DNA of 64,000 nt, taken from contig OX359198.1 of the NCBI GenBank assembly GCA_947172415.1, forward strand, positions 3,751,401 to 3,815,400. The letters are read 5' to 3'. The position numbers and the translations under genes are program-made. This document shows, piece by piece, positions 43,503 to 54,100 of the stretch; the first letter of the stretch is position 1; every line of letters starts with the position of its first letter. The stretch comes from Chondrosia reniformis. Its lineage: Eukaryota > Porifera > Demospongiae > Chondrillida > Chondrillidae. The notes under the pieces were generated by a model, which saw nothing but the letters and a program-made list of their open reading frames with translations, had not been told where the DNA came from and searched no databases.

Positions 43503-44460
43503 TAGCTGATTAATTAATAGGATGTTTATAAAAAACAGTAGGGTGTATATAATAAACAAAGTGTATTTATACTAAACAAAACGAGAGAAAATAATGCTTA
43601 CTCGACAGCTGTATTGCAACTACAGCATTTAACTTAGCGGAAGTTCTTCTTAGGGGTAGATCGAAAAGGGATCTGATTTTGACCTTACTGATCGGTTATT
43701 CAACCTTATAGATTTAACGTTTAAGAAGATATTTTAAACTTATAGTCCTACAGTGAGAATTACGTGACGTTCATATAGCTTGAAACTGAACTTTCATCTT
43801 TGCAGTCTACTGTAAAGACGAAGGTTATCACCAAAGTGATAGTAGGTACCGCCAAAGGCTCATTTTGTGCGCCACATGAACTCCATATCGATTTATTAAT
43901 TATTATTTATTTGTTTGTCTCATTTAACATAAGTTGACGTTCAACACTAACCAGCAAGCAAAGATGGATACCAAGACTTTGTTAGATAGTCTTTAATGCA
44001 TATCCTCATTACCAAAAATTAGTGAAGTCTCGCACACAGAAACACTTCCACGCTATTGCCAACCATAATTATAGATTTAAAGAATGTCTACATCAACTAA
44101 GCACTGCAAGAATACTACATAAAAACACATGCAGTTGTATATATGTCATACACGCTAGGGATAAGCTAAAGCGCTAAGCTACATAGCCCTAGGCCTTCTT
44201 ATAATTCATTCATGCTACTGATAAGCTTAGCTCTTTTTCTACTTAAAGTGTTTAGCTTGAGTAAACGTAACATGGAAATGAGTCGCTCAAAAGACTCGCA
44301 CATAGAAACGCGTATCCATCCATTCCACACGTTACTGATAATAATGTTAGCTTGTAAGGTTTACACCATTCAAGCTACCCCCAACCCGACTTATAATGTT
44401 AAATAATTTAGACTGTATTGTAATTCCTGGCTCATGATGGTGTCCTCGTGACAATTAATA
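43503..44460. other. AT-rich spacer, nothing recognised
   Basis: No conserved coding sequence. A 64-residue plus-strand frame at 44212-44406 has no motif. It begins directly after the TATA duplication of the Ginger-like element and ends at the 45-bp repeat array. Confidence 0.5.
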
Positions 44461-44465
44461 TCCAC

Positions 44466-45330
44466 TAAGCCACACTTGTACAAACTAAGACACACGTAGA
44501 ACGCCTCTGTCAAGATACACTCATACAACTGTAGACACAGGTAAAACACCTCTGCTAAGCTACACTTTTTTACAACTTTAGATACACTTAGAACGCCTCT
44601 TTCAAGCTACACTCATACAACTTTAGATACACTAAGAACGCCCTTGTCATGCTACACGTGTACAACTCTAGCCACACATAGATCGCCTCTGCTAAGTACA
44701 ACTTCAGACACATGTAGAACGTGTCTGCTAAGTACAACTTTAGACACACGTAGAACGCCTCTGCTAAGCTACACTTGTACAAACTTAGACACACGTGAAA
44801 CGCTTCTGTCAAGCTGCACTCGAACAACTGTAGACACACGTAGAACGCCTCTGCTAAGCTATACTCACACAACTTTAAATACACTTAGAACGCCCCTATC
44901 AAGCTACACTTCTACAACTTTAGATACACTAAGAAGGCCCCTGTCATACTACACGTGTATAACTCTAGACATACGTAGAACGCCTCTGCTAAGTACAACT
45001 TTAGACACACATAGAACGCATCTGCTAAGCTACACTTGTAAAAACTTAGATACACGTGGAACACTTCTGTCAAACTACACCCATACAACTTTAGATACAC
45101 TTAGAAACGCCTCTATCAGGTTACACGTGTACAACTCTAGACACACGTAGAACGCCTCTGCTAAGTACAACTTTAGACACACGTAGAACGCCTCTGCTAA
45201 GCTACACTTGTACAACTGTAGACACAGGTAGAACGCCTCTGCTAAGCTACACTCGTACAACTCTCAGACACACATGGAATAGTTCTATCAAGCTGCACCC
45301 GTTCAAATTTAGACACACATAGAATGTCTC
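44466..45330. repeat. 45-bp (and 36-bp variant) tandem repeat array, copy E
   Basis: About twenty units related to AGAACGCCTCTGCTAAGCTA + CACTTGTACAACTTTAGACACACGT; a shorter 36-bp form lacks the CTACACTTG part. Unit lengths are multiples of three, so long frames are open on both strands without being genes. Flanking sequence to about 45810 is shared with the block near 39240-39720. Confidence 0.88.
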
Positions 45331-45534
45331 TGTTCAAAATTTGTACAAAATCAGTCCTATATACTGGCTGCACAGGTAGAACTTCAATTACAAAAATAAC
45401 TTAGCATTGACAGATGTTACACAGATCGTAGACATTAGAACATCTTTCTAGACTGACATAGGCCTAGTATTATAGTATTTACTTAAATCAAAAGAGGATT
45501 AATAAATATTGACCAAACTTACTTGTCTTTTTTC

Positions 45535-45812
45535 ATTGGTCTTCTAACTGAAAGTACTTCGGCCCTTCGATGGACTTCAATATGGCTATCTAGTGGTATT
45601 CCAAACGATTATGAAAGCTTAAGTGTCCTGAACACAATAGAAAAGCTTCAGCTTCATAAAGGCCGCCATTTGCTAAAACGATGTATTGATGTATAAATTA
45701 AGTGTTACAATAGTTTCGTATGAATTCGTATTATACATATAAGGAGGTATAAAATAAGTGTAATAATAGTTGCGTATTAATTCGTATTATATATATATTC
45801 ATATATGTATAT
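45535..45812 (-). mobile_element. diverged Helentron-like block E
   Basis: Matches block D and the body of copies A-C (TTAAGTGTCCTGAACA, GCCGCCATTTGC, TAAGTGTTACAATAGTTTCG and its second copy). It stops in an AT run at about 45812, where the fold-back repeat starts; the missing CCGTAACATGAAGCC end may be the one at 47665-47740. That would make the sequence from 45.5 to 47.7 kb one 5' terminal region split by insertions. Confidence 0.6.
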
Positions 45813-45816
45813 ATAA

Positions 45817-46618
45817 CCAAGTACTACACAGTACAAGTTACAAATTTATGAGGGCCAAGTGACTATACAATATTAAAATTACAAGCAAGTACTAGTACGT
45901 GCAGTGCAAGTTACAAATTTAAAGAGATCCAAGTGACCCCTAGGATAATCAGTATTTTAAACAGTACAAGACTTTAGTCACACTAGTACTGTCGCAGGCT
46001 TTGAAATCCTCAACTACTGCATAGAGAGTAGTAGTTGATACAGATCATCCAATTGCAAGGTGGAACACATGGCCTACCAATTACCTTTTCACACCTTAGT
46101 TTAGACTGAAGATGATGCATCTGCATGCGATATATCAACAAAGGTTCCAGTTTTAAAGGGGTCTCAGCTAATAACCACAGCAGATTTGATTTGCCTTGTG
46201 AGGGAGCTAAGAACACGGACGGTTGGTAGGCCATGTGCTCCACCTTGCAATTGCATGATCTGTATCAACTACTACTCTCTATGCAGAAGTTGAGGATTTC
46301 AAAGCCTGCGACAGTACTAGTGTGACTAAAGTCTTGTACTGTTAAAATACTGATTATCCTAGGGGTCACTTGGATCTCTTTAAATTTGTAACTTGCACTG
46401 CACGTGTAGCTAGTACTTGATTGTAATTTTAATATTGTACAGTCACTTGGCCCTCTATATTTATATATATATTGACTAAAGTCTTGTCCTGTTTAAAATA
46501 CTGATTATCCTATGGGGTGTAACTTGCAATGCATGTGTAGCTAGTACTTGATTGTAATTTTAATATTGTATAGTCACTTGGCCCTCATAAATTTGTAACT
46601 TGTACTGTGTAGTACTTG
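45817..46618. repeat. fold-back (long inverted) repeat of about 260-bp arms
   Basis: Left arm 45817-46080 and right arm 46223-46618 are reverse complements, for example CATGGCCTACCAA (46068) with TTGGTAGGCCATG (46223) and CCAAGTACTACACAG (45817) with its complement ending 46618. The right arm is longer because about 130 bp (GACTAAAGTCTTGT...CACTTGGCCCTC) is duplicated in it. The loop is 142 bp with no gene. Probably a MITE or fold-back element; no target duplication identified. Confidence 0.88.
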
Positions 46619-46791
46619 ATTGTAATTTTAATATTTTATATATTTACCAGTAACTTTCACTAGGTAGTGTACTTGAGTGTACTGATTAGCCAGCAAAGTA
46701 CTTCAACATTCACTATGAGCAATTTCGTTATGAGATTCCACTGTACATGTATGTACACATGGAAAACGTACACACATGGATAAGAATAGAG

Positions 46792-46920
46792 CCTTGTTGA
46801 ACATCAGAAACAGAAATTTACTAATTCTGGACGTTTCAACCCGGAGGTCTTCATCAGTAATACAGGAATGGGAATATCCAGTAGGAAATCAGTAAATTCA
46901 TCTTGCTGACGCTCAACAAG
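46792..46920 (-). ncRNA. possible hammerhead-like motif in a Penelope-type remnant
   Basis: Minus strand 46857-46831 reads CTGATGA, a GACC-TCCG-GGTT stem and GAAACGT, the hammerhead core order with exact CTGANGA and GAAA blocks. It is enclosed by a 15-bp stem: CTTGTTGAGCGTCAG (46920-46906) with CTGATGTTCAACAAG (46806-46792), 13 of 15 complementary. Such cores are common in Penelope pLTRs. A cleavage site was not confirmed by eye. A 73-residue frame across it is not a gene. Confidence 0.35.
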
Positions 46921-47650
46921 GTTTATTCTCATAATGATCGCAACAACACTCCTAATTCCTACGCATGGACATGTAAAAATATTAACAGAGCTTAAATTAC
47001 CAAAGTAATACGGTCGACCAAACAAATTCAGTATTTCACATCAAGATAGGAAAAACTCTGCCTCAAACTTGATGGGGACGTATACAAAAACACTTTATCT
47101 AACCTTCGCTACAACTCGCCTGTTCGCTAGCTCCTTCTCGTAGGAGAGCGTCGACTCATCATAGCCGTTCACAAAGGGATAATCTTCTTTAGCAAAGAGA
47201 CGGTGACATTTTCGCCACATCACAAGATTCACCAAATGCGTAAGGAGCGACATACCAGAGGTGTTGGTGACGCACTAGAGAAACATCACAATACATCACC
47301 AGATTGCGCAATCGAAACTTTGAATTCTTTATTATATCTTGATTATTTTGCTCATTTAATTAAGCAAAACTTGGCCAGACGTTTGTCATACACATGTACC
47401 ATGATATATGTCGGTTTCACAGTTATCTGACCAATTGAAAATTTTTACTAATATAACACTTGGTTTCAATATAAATTTTCTATAGCTTTTCTATAGTTCT
47501 ATGGCATTTTATATGCAGACTTTGTCCTCTGTTTTCTACCAAACGGAGACCTAAATGAAAAATCCCTTAATTAAAAATGAGCCATATGACTTATTTATAT
47601 TATATTATTTATTTATATTATATTATATTAGATTACCTTAGTATATTGTA
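46921..47650. other. AT-rich spacer before the right terminus
   Basis: No recognised gene. A plus-strand 75-residue frame (47203-47430) has no motif. It ends with TATTGTAACTTGTACTGTATA, which resembles the ends of the fold-back repeat and precedes the conserved CCGTAACATGAAGCC terminus. Confidence 0.45.
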
Positions 47651-47654
47651 ACTT

Positions 47655-47740
47655 GTACTGTATATATCCGTAACATGAAGCCATACATAAATCGCGTTAT
47701 GAAAACAATAGAGGAGGCTGCCTTTGACAGCCCCTAAAAA
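47655..47740 (-). repeat. 5' terminus of the giant element
   Basis: About 85 bp matching the end of copies A and B: CCGTAACATGAAGCCATACA, GAAAACAATAGAGG, the GGCTG-CCTTTGA-CAGCC hairpin (47716-47732) and CTAAAAA. Satellite resumes at 47741. The hairpin is imperfect compared with copy A (TTTGACAG for TGTGGCAG). Confidence 0.85.
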
Positions 47741-50700
47741 CTAGTAGTTACAACTAGTACATATAACTAGTATTTATAACTATTATATACATACAACTAG
47801 TACATACAACTACACCATACAACTTGTAACTAGAACATTCAACAAGTAAATACATCTAGTACGTAAAACTATTGCCTACAATACCACTGGTATCTACAAC
47901 TAGAAAATATAACTAGTACTATTCAGTAAAACTAGTAGATAAAACTAGTACCTACAACTAGCACATATAACTAATACATACAACTAGTGCATGCAACTAA
48001 GACATAAAACTAGTATATACAACTAGTACCTACAACTAGTAAATATGACTAGTACTAGTACACACAGCTAATATATACAACTGAGACATACAACTAGGAC
48101 GTACAACTAGTACATACAACTAGTACATACAAATAGAACATACAAATAGTATATACAACAAATTCTTACAACTATTATATACAACTAGTACATCCAACTA
48201 CTCTCTACAAGTAGACCACACAACAAGTAACTAGTACTTACAATAAGTACATACAATACAACTAGTACCTACAACTAGTGAATATAACCAGTATTTGTAT
48301 ATACAGCTTGTACATACGACTACTACATATGACTAGTATACACTACTAGTACATAGAACTGGTGCATATAACTATTACAGACAACTAGTACTTTGTACTA
48401 GTTGTATGTTCTAGTTGTATGAACTAGGTGTATGTATTAGTTGTATTAACTAGTTGTATGTACTAGTTGTATATAATAGTTTTATGGCAGTTGTATGGTC
48501 TAGTTGTATTTACCAGTTGTATGTTCTAGTTGTATGTACCAGTTGTATGTATAGACTAGTTGTATGTACTAGTTGTATGTACTAATTGAATGTACTAGTG
48601 ATATTTATATACTAGTTGTATTCACTAGTTATATGTACTAGTTTAATGTAAGTTGTATTACTATTTATATGTACAAGTAGTATAACCTAGTTATATGTAC
48701 TCGTTTTATATACTAGGTCTTTGTACTAGTTGCATGTACTAGTTGTATGCCATAGTTGTGTACCAGTTGGAGGTTCTAGTTGTATATACTATTTGTATGT
48801 ACTAGTTGTATGTTCTAGTTGTATGGACTGGTTGAATGTATATATTAGTTGTATGGACTAGTTGTATGTACTGGTTGTATGTACTCATTACTAGTTGTAT
48901 GTACTAGTTGTATATACTAGTTTTATTCAATAGTACTAGTTATATTTACTAGTCGTAGGTACTAGTTGCATGGATTAGTGTATGTTGTATTTGTATATAC
49001 TAGATGTATGGACTAGTTTTATGTACTAATTGAATGTACTAGTTGTATTTATATACTAGTTGTATTTATTAGTTGAATGTACTAGTTTCATGTAAGTTGC
49101 AGTGCTAGGTATATGTACAAGTAGTATGACCTAGTTATATGTACTCGTTGTATATATATACTAGGTGTTTGTATTAGTTGTATGTACTAGTTGTATGAAC
49201 TAGTTGTATGTTCTAGTTGTATGTAGTAGGTGTAGGTACTAGTTGTAAGTAATAGCTGTATATATTAGTTGTAGATACTCGTTACCAGTTGTATGCATGG
49301 TTGTACGTCATAGTTGTATGTACCAGTTGTTCTATGTATATGTTCTAGTTGTAGGTACTAGTTGTATATACTAGTTGTATATACTGGTTACTAGTTGTAT
49401 GGTCGAGTTGTATTTACTAGTTGTTTGTTTAAATTGTATTTACTAGTTGTATGTACTAGTTGTTTGTACTAGTTGTATATACAAGTTGTGTGTACTAGAT
49501 GTATCTACTAGTTAATAGTTATATGTACTAGTTGTATGTACCAGTTCCATGTACTAGTTGCATGTACTAGTTGTAGGTTTTAGTTGTGTGCACTAGTTGT
49601 ATGTATGAGTTGTAGGTACTAGTTACCAGTTGTATGTACGGGCTGTACGTACTAGTTGTATGTACCATTGGTATTTACTAATACTTATTATGTGTGCTAG
49701 CTGTACGCATTAGTTTTACATACTAGTTGTATGTTCGGGTTATAGTTGTATAGTCAATTTGTATTTTCTCATTGTTTGTTCTAGTTGTATGTACTAGATG
49801 AATGTACTAGTTACTAATTATAAGTACTAGTTATGTGTTCTAGTTGTAAGTACTAGTTGTATATACTAGATGTATGTACTGGTTATTAGTTGTATGGTCA
49901 AGTTGTGTTTTCTAGTTGTTTTAGTCGTATTTACTATTTGTATGTACTAGTTGTAAGAACTACTTGCATGTATTAGTTGTGTTTACTAGATGTATGTACT
50001 AGTTAATAGTTATATGTATTATTTGTATATACTAGGTGTATGTAATAATTGAATGTATAAGTTGTGTTTATATACTAGTTGTATTTACTAGTTGTATGTA
50101 CTAGTTTCATGTAAGTTGTAGTACTAGTTGTTTGTACAAGTAGAATGACCTAGTTATATGTACTCGTTGTATATAGTAGGCCTTTGTACTAGATGCATGA
50201 ACTAGTTGTATGAACTAGTTTTATGTACTAGTTATACGTACTAGTTGTTTGTACTAGTTGTATGTACTAGTTTTAAGATCGTTGTAGATTCTAGTTTCTA
50301 TACTAGTTGTACGTACTAATTGAATTTACTAGTTGTATTTATATACTAGTTGTTTTTACTAGTTGTATGCACTAGTTTCATGTAAGTTGTAGTAGTAGTT
50401 GTATGTACAAGTAGAATGACCTAGTTATATGTACTCGTTGTATATAGTAGGTCTTTGTACTAGATGTGTGAACTAGTTGTATGAACTAGTTTTATGTACC
50501 AGTTGTACGTACTAGTTGTTTGTACTAGTTGTATGTATTAGTTTTATGCGCATTGTAGGTTCTAGTTGCGTATACTATTTGTATGTACTAGTTACTAGCT
50601 GTATGGTCTAGTTTTATTTACTAGTTGTATGTTCCAGTTTTATGTACTAGTTGTATGTATTAGTTGTATGGACTAGTTGTATGAACTAGTAGCAGGTACT

Positions 50701-50822
50701 AGTTGTATATACCAGTTGCATGTACTCATTGTATGTACTAGTTGTATGTACTAGTTGTAAGTACTAGTTGTATGTACTAGTTGTATATATTAGATGTAAT
50801 TACTCAAAACTAGTTGTATGTT
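47741..50822 (+). repeat. 13-bp satellite array with orientation switch near 48392
   Basis: CTAGTACATACAA units to about 48392, then TTGTATGTACTAG. The first 650 bp parallel 51211-51931 and 16013-17397 landmark by landmark; the switch ACTTTGTACTAGTTGTATG is identical in kind. Interrupted at 50823 by element copy G. Confidence 0.9.
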
Positions 50823-51122
50823 AACGCGATTTATGTATGGCTTCATGTTACGGATATACATATGAATATATATATAATACGAGTTCATACGCAAGTATTA
50901 TAACACTTAATTTATACATCAATAGATCGTTTTTGCAAATGGCGGAGTTTAGGAAGCTTTGGTTAACGAAGCTTTTCTGTCGCTATTAATAATTTTCAGG
51001 ACACTTAAGCGTCCTCAATCGTTAGGATTAAGAATAGTATATCAAAGCCCAACGATGCGGCCAAGTAGTTCGAGTAAATTCGGGGGTGGTAGCCCCACGA
51101 GTTTTTAAACTCGAACTACTTG
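50823..51122 (+). mobile_element. non-autonomous Helentron-like element, copy G (5'-truncated)
   Basis: Starts AACGCGATTTATGTATGGC, so the TTTTTA/GGCTGCC end is missing; the remaining body and the terminal hairpin (51062-51122) match copy B. Flanks ...TTGTATGTT and TTAACTAGTTATATTTAC correspond to the uninterrupted satellite at about 54335-54365 (TTGTATGTTTTAGTACTAGT), giving a paralogous empty site. Confidence 0.8.
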
Positions 51123-54100
51123 TTAACTAGTTATATTTACTTTGTTGTAGGCACTAGATGTATGTACCATTTGTTAGTACTAGTTGAATTTCTGGTTACT
51201 AATTTTATTTGTGCTATTCCATAAAACGACTAGATACAACTAGTACATAGAACTAGTACTTATAACTATTACATACAACTAGTACATACAACTAAACCAT
51301 ACAACTAGTAACTACAACATTCAACTAGTACTGACATCTGGTATATACAACTATTGCCTACAATACCACTGGTATCTAGAACTAGAAAATATAACTAGTA
51401 CTATTCCATAAACCTAGTAGATACAACTAGTACATAGAACTAGTATATACAACTAGTACCTACAACTAGCACATATAACTAGTACTAGTACATACAACTA
51501 GTACATACAACTAGTACCTACAACTAGTATATATAACCAATCAGAGTACATTAAACTGGTACATAAAACTAGTACATACAACTTCTATACTAATAACTAG
51601 TTCGTATAAATAGTACATACAACTAGTGCATGCAACTAAGACATACAACTAATACATACAATCAATACACACAAATAGTACATACAACAAGTACATACAA
51701 CAAGTTCTTACATCTAGTATATACAACTAGTACATACAACTACTGTACACAACTAGACGACACAACAACTAACTATTACTTACAATTAGTACATACAATA
51801 CAACTAGTACCTACAACTAGTGATTATAACCAGTATTTGTATATACAACTAGTACATATGACTAGTACATATGTCTAGTACACAGTACTAGTGAATAGAA
51901 CTGGTGCATATAACTATTACAGACAACTAATACTTTGTACTAGTTGTATGTTCTAGTTGTATGAACTAGGTGTATGTATTAGTTGTATTTAATAGTTTTA
52001 TGGTAGTTGTATGGTCTAGTTGAATTTACTATTTGTATGTTCCAGTTGTATATACTCATTACTAGTTGTATATACTAGTTGTATATACTAGTTTTATGCA
52101 AAAGGACTAGTCATATTTACTAGTCGTAGGTAATAGTTGCATGGATTAGTGTATGTTGTGGTTGTATATACTAGATGCATGGACTAGTTGGATGTACTAA
52201 TTGAATGTACTAGTTGTATTTATATACTAGTTGTATTTACTAGTTGTATGTACTAGTTTCATGTAAGTTGAAATACTAGTTATATGTCCAAGTAGTATGA
52301 CCTAGTTATATGTACTCGTTGTATATACTAGGTCTTTGAACTTGTTGTATGTACTAGTTGTATGAACTAGTTTTATGTACTACTTGTGTGTACTAGTTGT
52401 TTGAACTACTTGTTTGTAATAGTTTTATGCCAGTTGTAGGTTGTAGTTGTATATACTAGTTTAATGGACTAGTTGAATGTTCCAGTTGTATGTACCGGTT
52501 GTGTGTATTAGTTGCATGGACTAGTTGTATGTACTAGTTGTATGCACTCATTACTAGTTGTATGTACTAGTTGTATGCACTCAATACTAGTTGTATGTAC
52601 TAGTTGTATATACTAGTTTTATGCAGTAGTACTAGTTATATTTACTTGTCGTAGGTACTAGTTGTATGTACTAGTGGTATATACCAGTTGCATGTACCAG
52701 TTATATGTACAAGTTGTATGTACCAGTTTTATATACTAGTTGTAAGTAAAAGTTTTATGCTAGTTGTAGGTTCTAGTTGTATATACTAGTTGTATGTACT
52801 CGTTACTAGTTGTATGGTCTAGTTTTATTTACTAGTCGTATTTATTAGTTGTATGGACCAGTTGTATGAACTAGTAGCATGTACTAGTTGTATATACCAG
52901 TTGCATGTACCCTTTGTATGTACTAGATGTATGTACTAGTTTTATGTACAAGTTGTATGTACTAGTTGTATGTATAAATACTGGTTATATTCACTAGTTG
53001 TAAGGTAGTTGTATGGTCTAATTGTATAGAGTAGTTATATGTACTAGTAGTATATACTAGTTGTAAGAACTGGTTGTATATCCTATTTGCATTTACTAGT
53101 TGTATGTTTTAGTTGTATGCACTAGTTGTATGTACTAGTGGAATGTACTAGTTGTATGTACCAGTTGTATGTACTAGTACTAGTTATATGTTCTAGTTGT
53201 AGGTACTAGTGTATATACTAAATGGATGTACTGGTAACTAGTTGTATGGTCAAGTTGTGTTTTCTAGTTGTTTGTTCTAGTTGTATGTACTATTTGTATG
53301 TACTAGTTGTAAGTACTACTTGCATGTACTAGCTGTGTGTGCTAAATGCATATACTAGTTACTAGTCATATGTTCAAATTGTATGTACTAGTTGTGTGTA
53401 CTAATTGCATGTAATAGTTGTATGTGTTAGTTGTATGCACTAGGTTTATATATTACTTGTATGTACTAGTTGTATGTACTAGTTGCATGTACTGGTTGTA
53501 TGTTTTAGTTGTATGCACTAGTTTTATGTATTAGTTGTATATACTAGTTCCTAGTTGTAAGTACAATTTGTATGTACTAGTTGTATATATGATTTGTTTA
53601 TACTTGTTAGCAGTTGTATGTGCTGGTTGTACGTACTAGTTATGTGTACCATTGGTATTTATTAGTACTAGTTATATGTGCTAGCTTTACGCACTAGTTG
53701 TATATATGGTTGTATGGTCAAGTTGTGTTTTCTAGTTGTTTGTTTTAGTGTTATGTGCTATTTGTATGTACTAGTTTTAAGTACTACTTGAATGTACTAG
53801 TTGTGTTTATATACTAGTTGTATTTACTGGTAGTATGTACTAGTTTTATGTAAGTTGTAGTACTAGTTGTATGTACAAGTAGTTTGACCTAGTTATATGT
53901 ACTCGTTGTATATACTAGGTCTTTGTACTAGTTGTATGTATATACTAGTTGTATGAACTAGTTTTATGTACTACTTTTACGTACTAGTTGTTTGTACTAG
54001 TTGTATGTACTAGTTTTATACTCATTGTAGGTTCTAGTTGCATATACTAGTTTAATGTACTAATTACTAGTTGCATGGTCTAGTGTTATTTACTAGTTAT

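Larger units (their letters stand above)
23092..47740 (-). mobile_element. giant (24.6 kb) Helitron2/Helentron-like element
   Basis: Satellite is interrupted exactly from 23092 to 47740. The left terminus (23092-23154) is the CAAGTAGTTCGAG...CTCGAACTACTTG hairpin; the right terminus (about 47655-47740) is the CCGTAACATGAAGCCATAC block, GGCTG...CAGCC hairpin and CTAAAAA. Both match the ends of the 400-bp elements at 2159 and 6932. Read on the minus strand, the 5' end is at 47740 and the 3' hairpin at 23092, the same sense as the Rep/helicase/OTU genes at 24.1-31.1 kb. Joining the flanks regenerates a satellite sequence found intact near 51.21 and 16.31 kb. Nested insertions account for part of its length. 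Alternative: two separate elements with coincident outer ends. Confidence 0.65.

Noticed and set aside
44644-45150. 168-residue plus-strand frame with 15-residue repeats (LDTRRTPLLSYTCTT-like)
   Set aside because: It is the translation of the 45-bp array; unit length is a multiple of three, so frames are open on both strands without selection.
46010-46243. 77-residue frame in the fold-back repeat
   Set aside because: Spans the arm-loop junction with no domain; the inverted repeat explains the sequence.
46804-47025. 73-residue minus-strand frame ending MKTSGLKRPELVNFCF
   Set aside because: It is a translation across the hammerhead-like non-coding motif; no protein domain.
23155-47650. TnpB/Fanzor-type nuclease as cargo, reported in some Helitron2 elements
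   Set aside because: No RuvC-like D/E/D blocks or CxxC zinc finger of that family were seen in any frame.
51630-51878. 82-residue Thr/Tyr/Asn-rich frame in satellite
   Set aside because: Product of the 13-bp unit; no start context or conservation.
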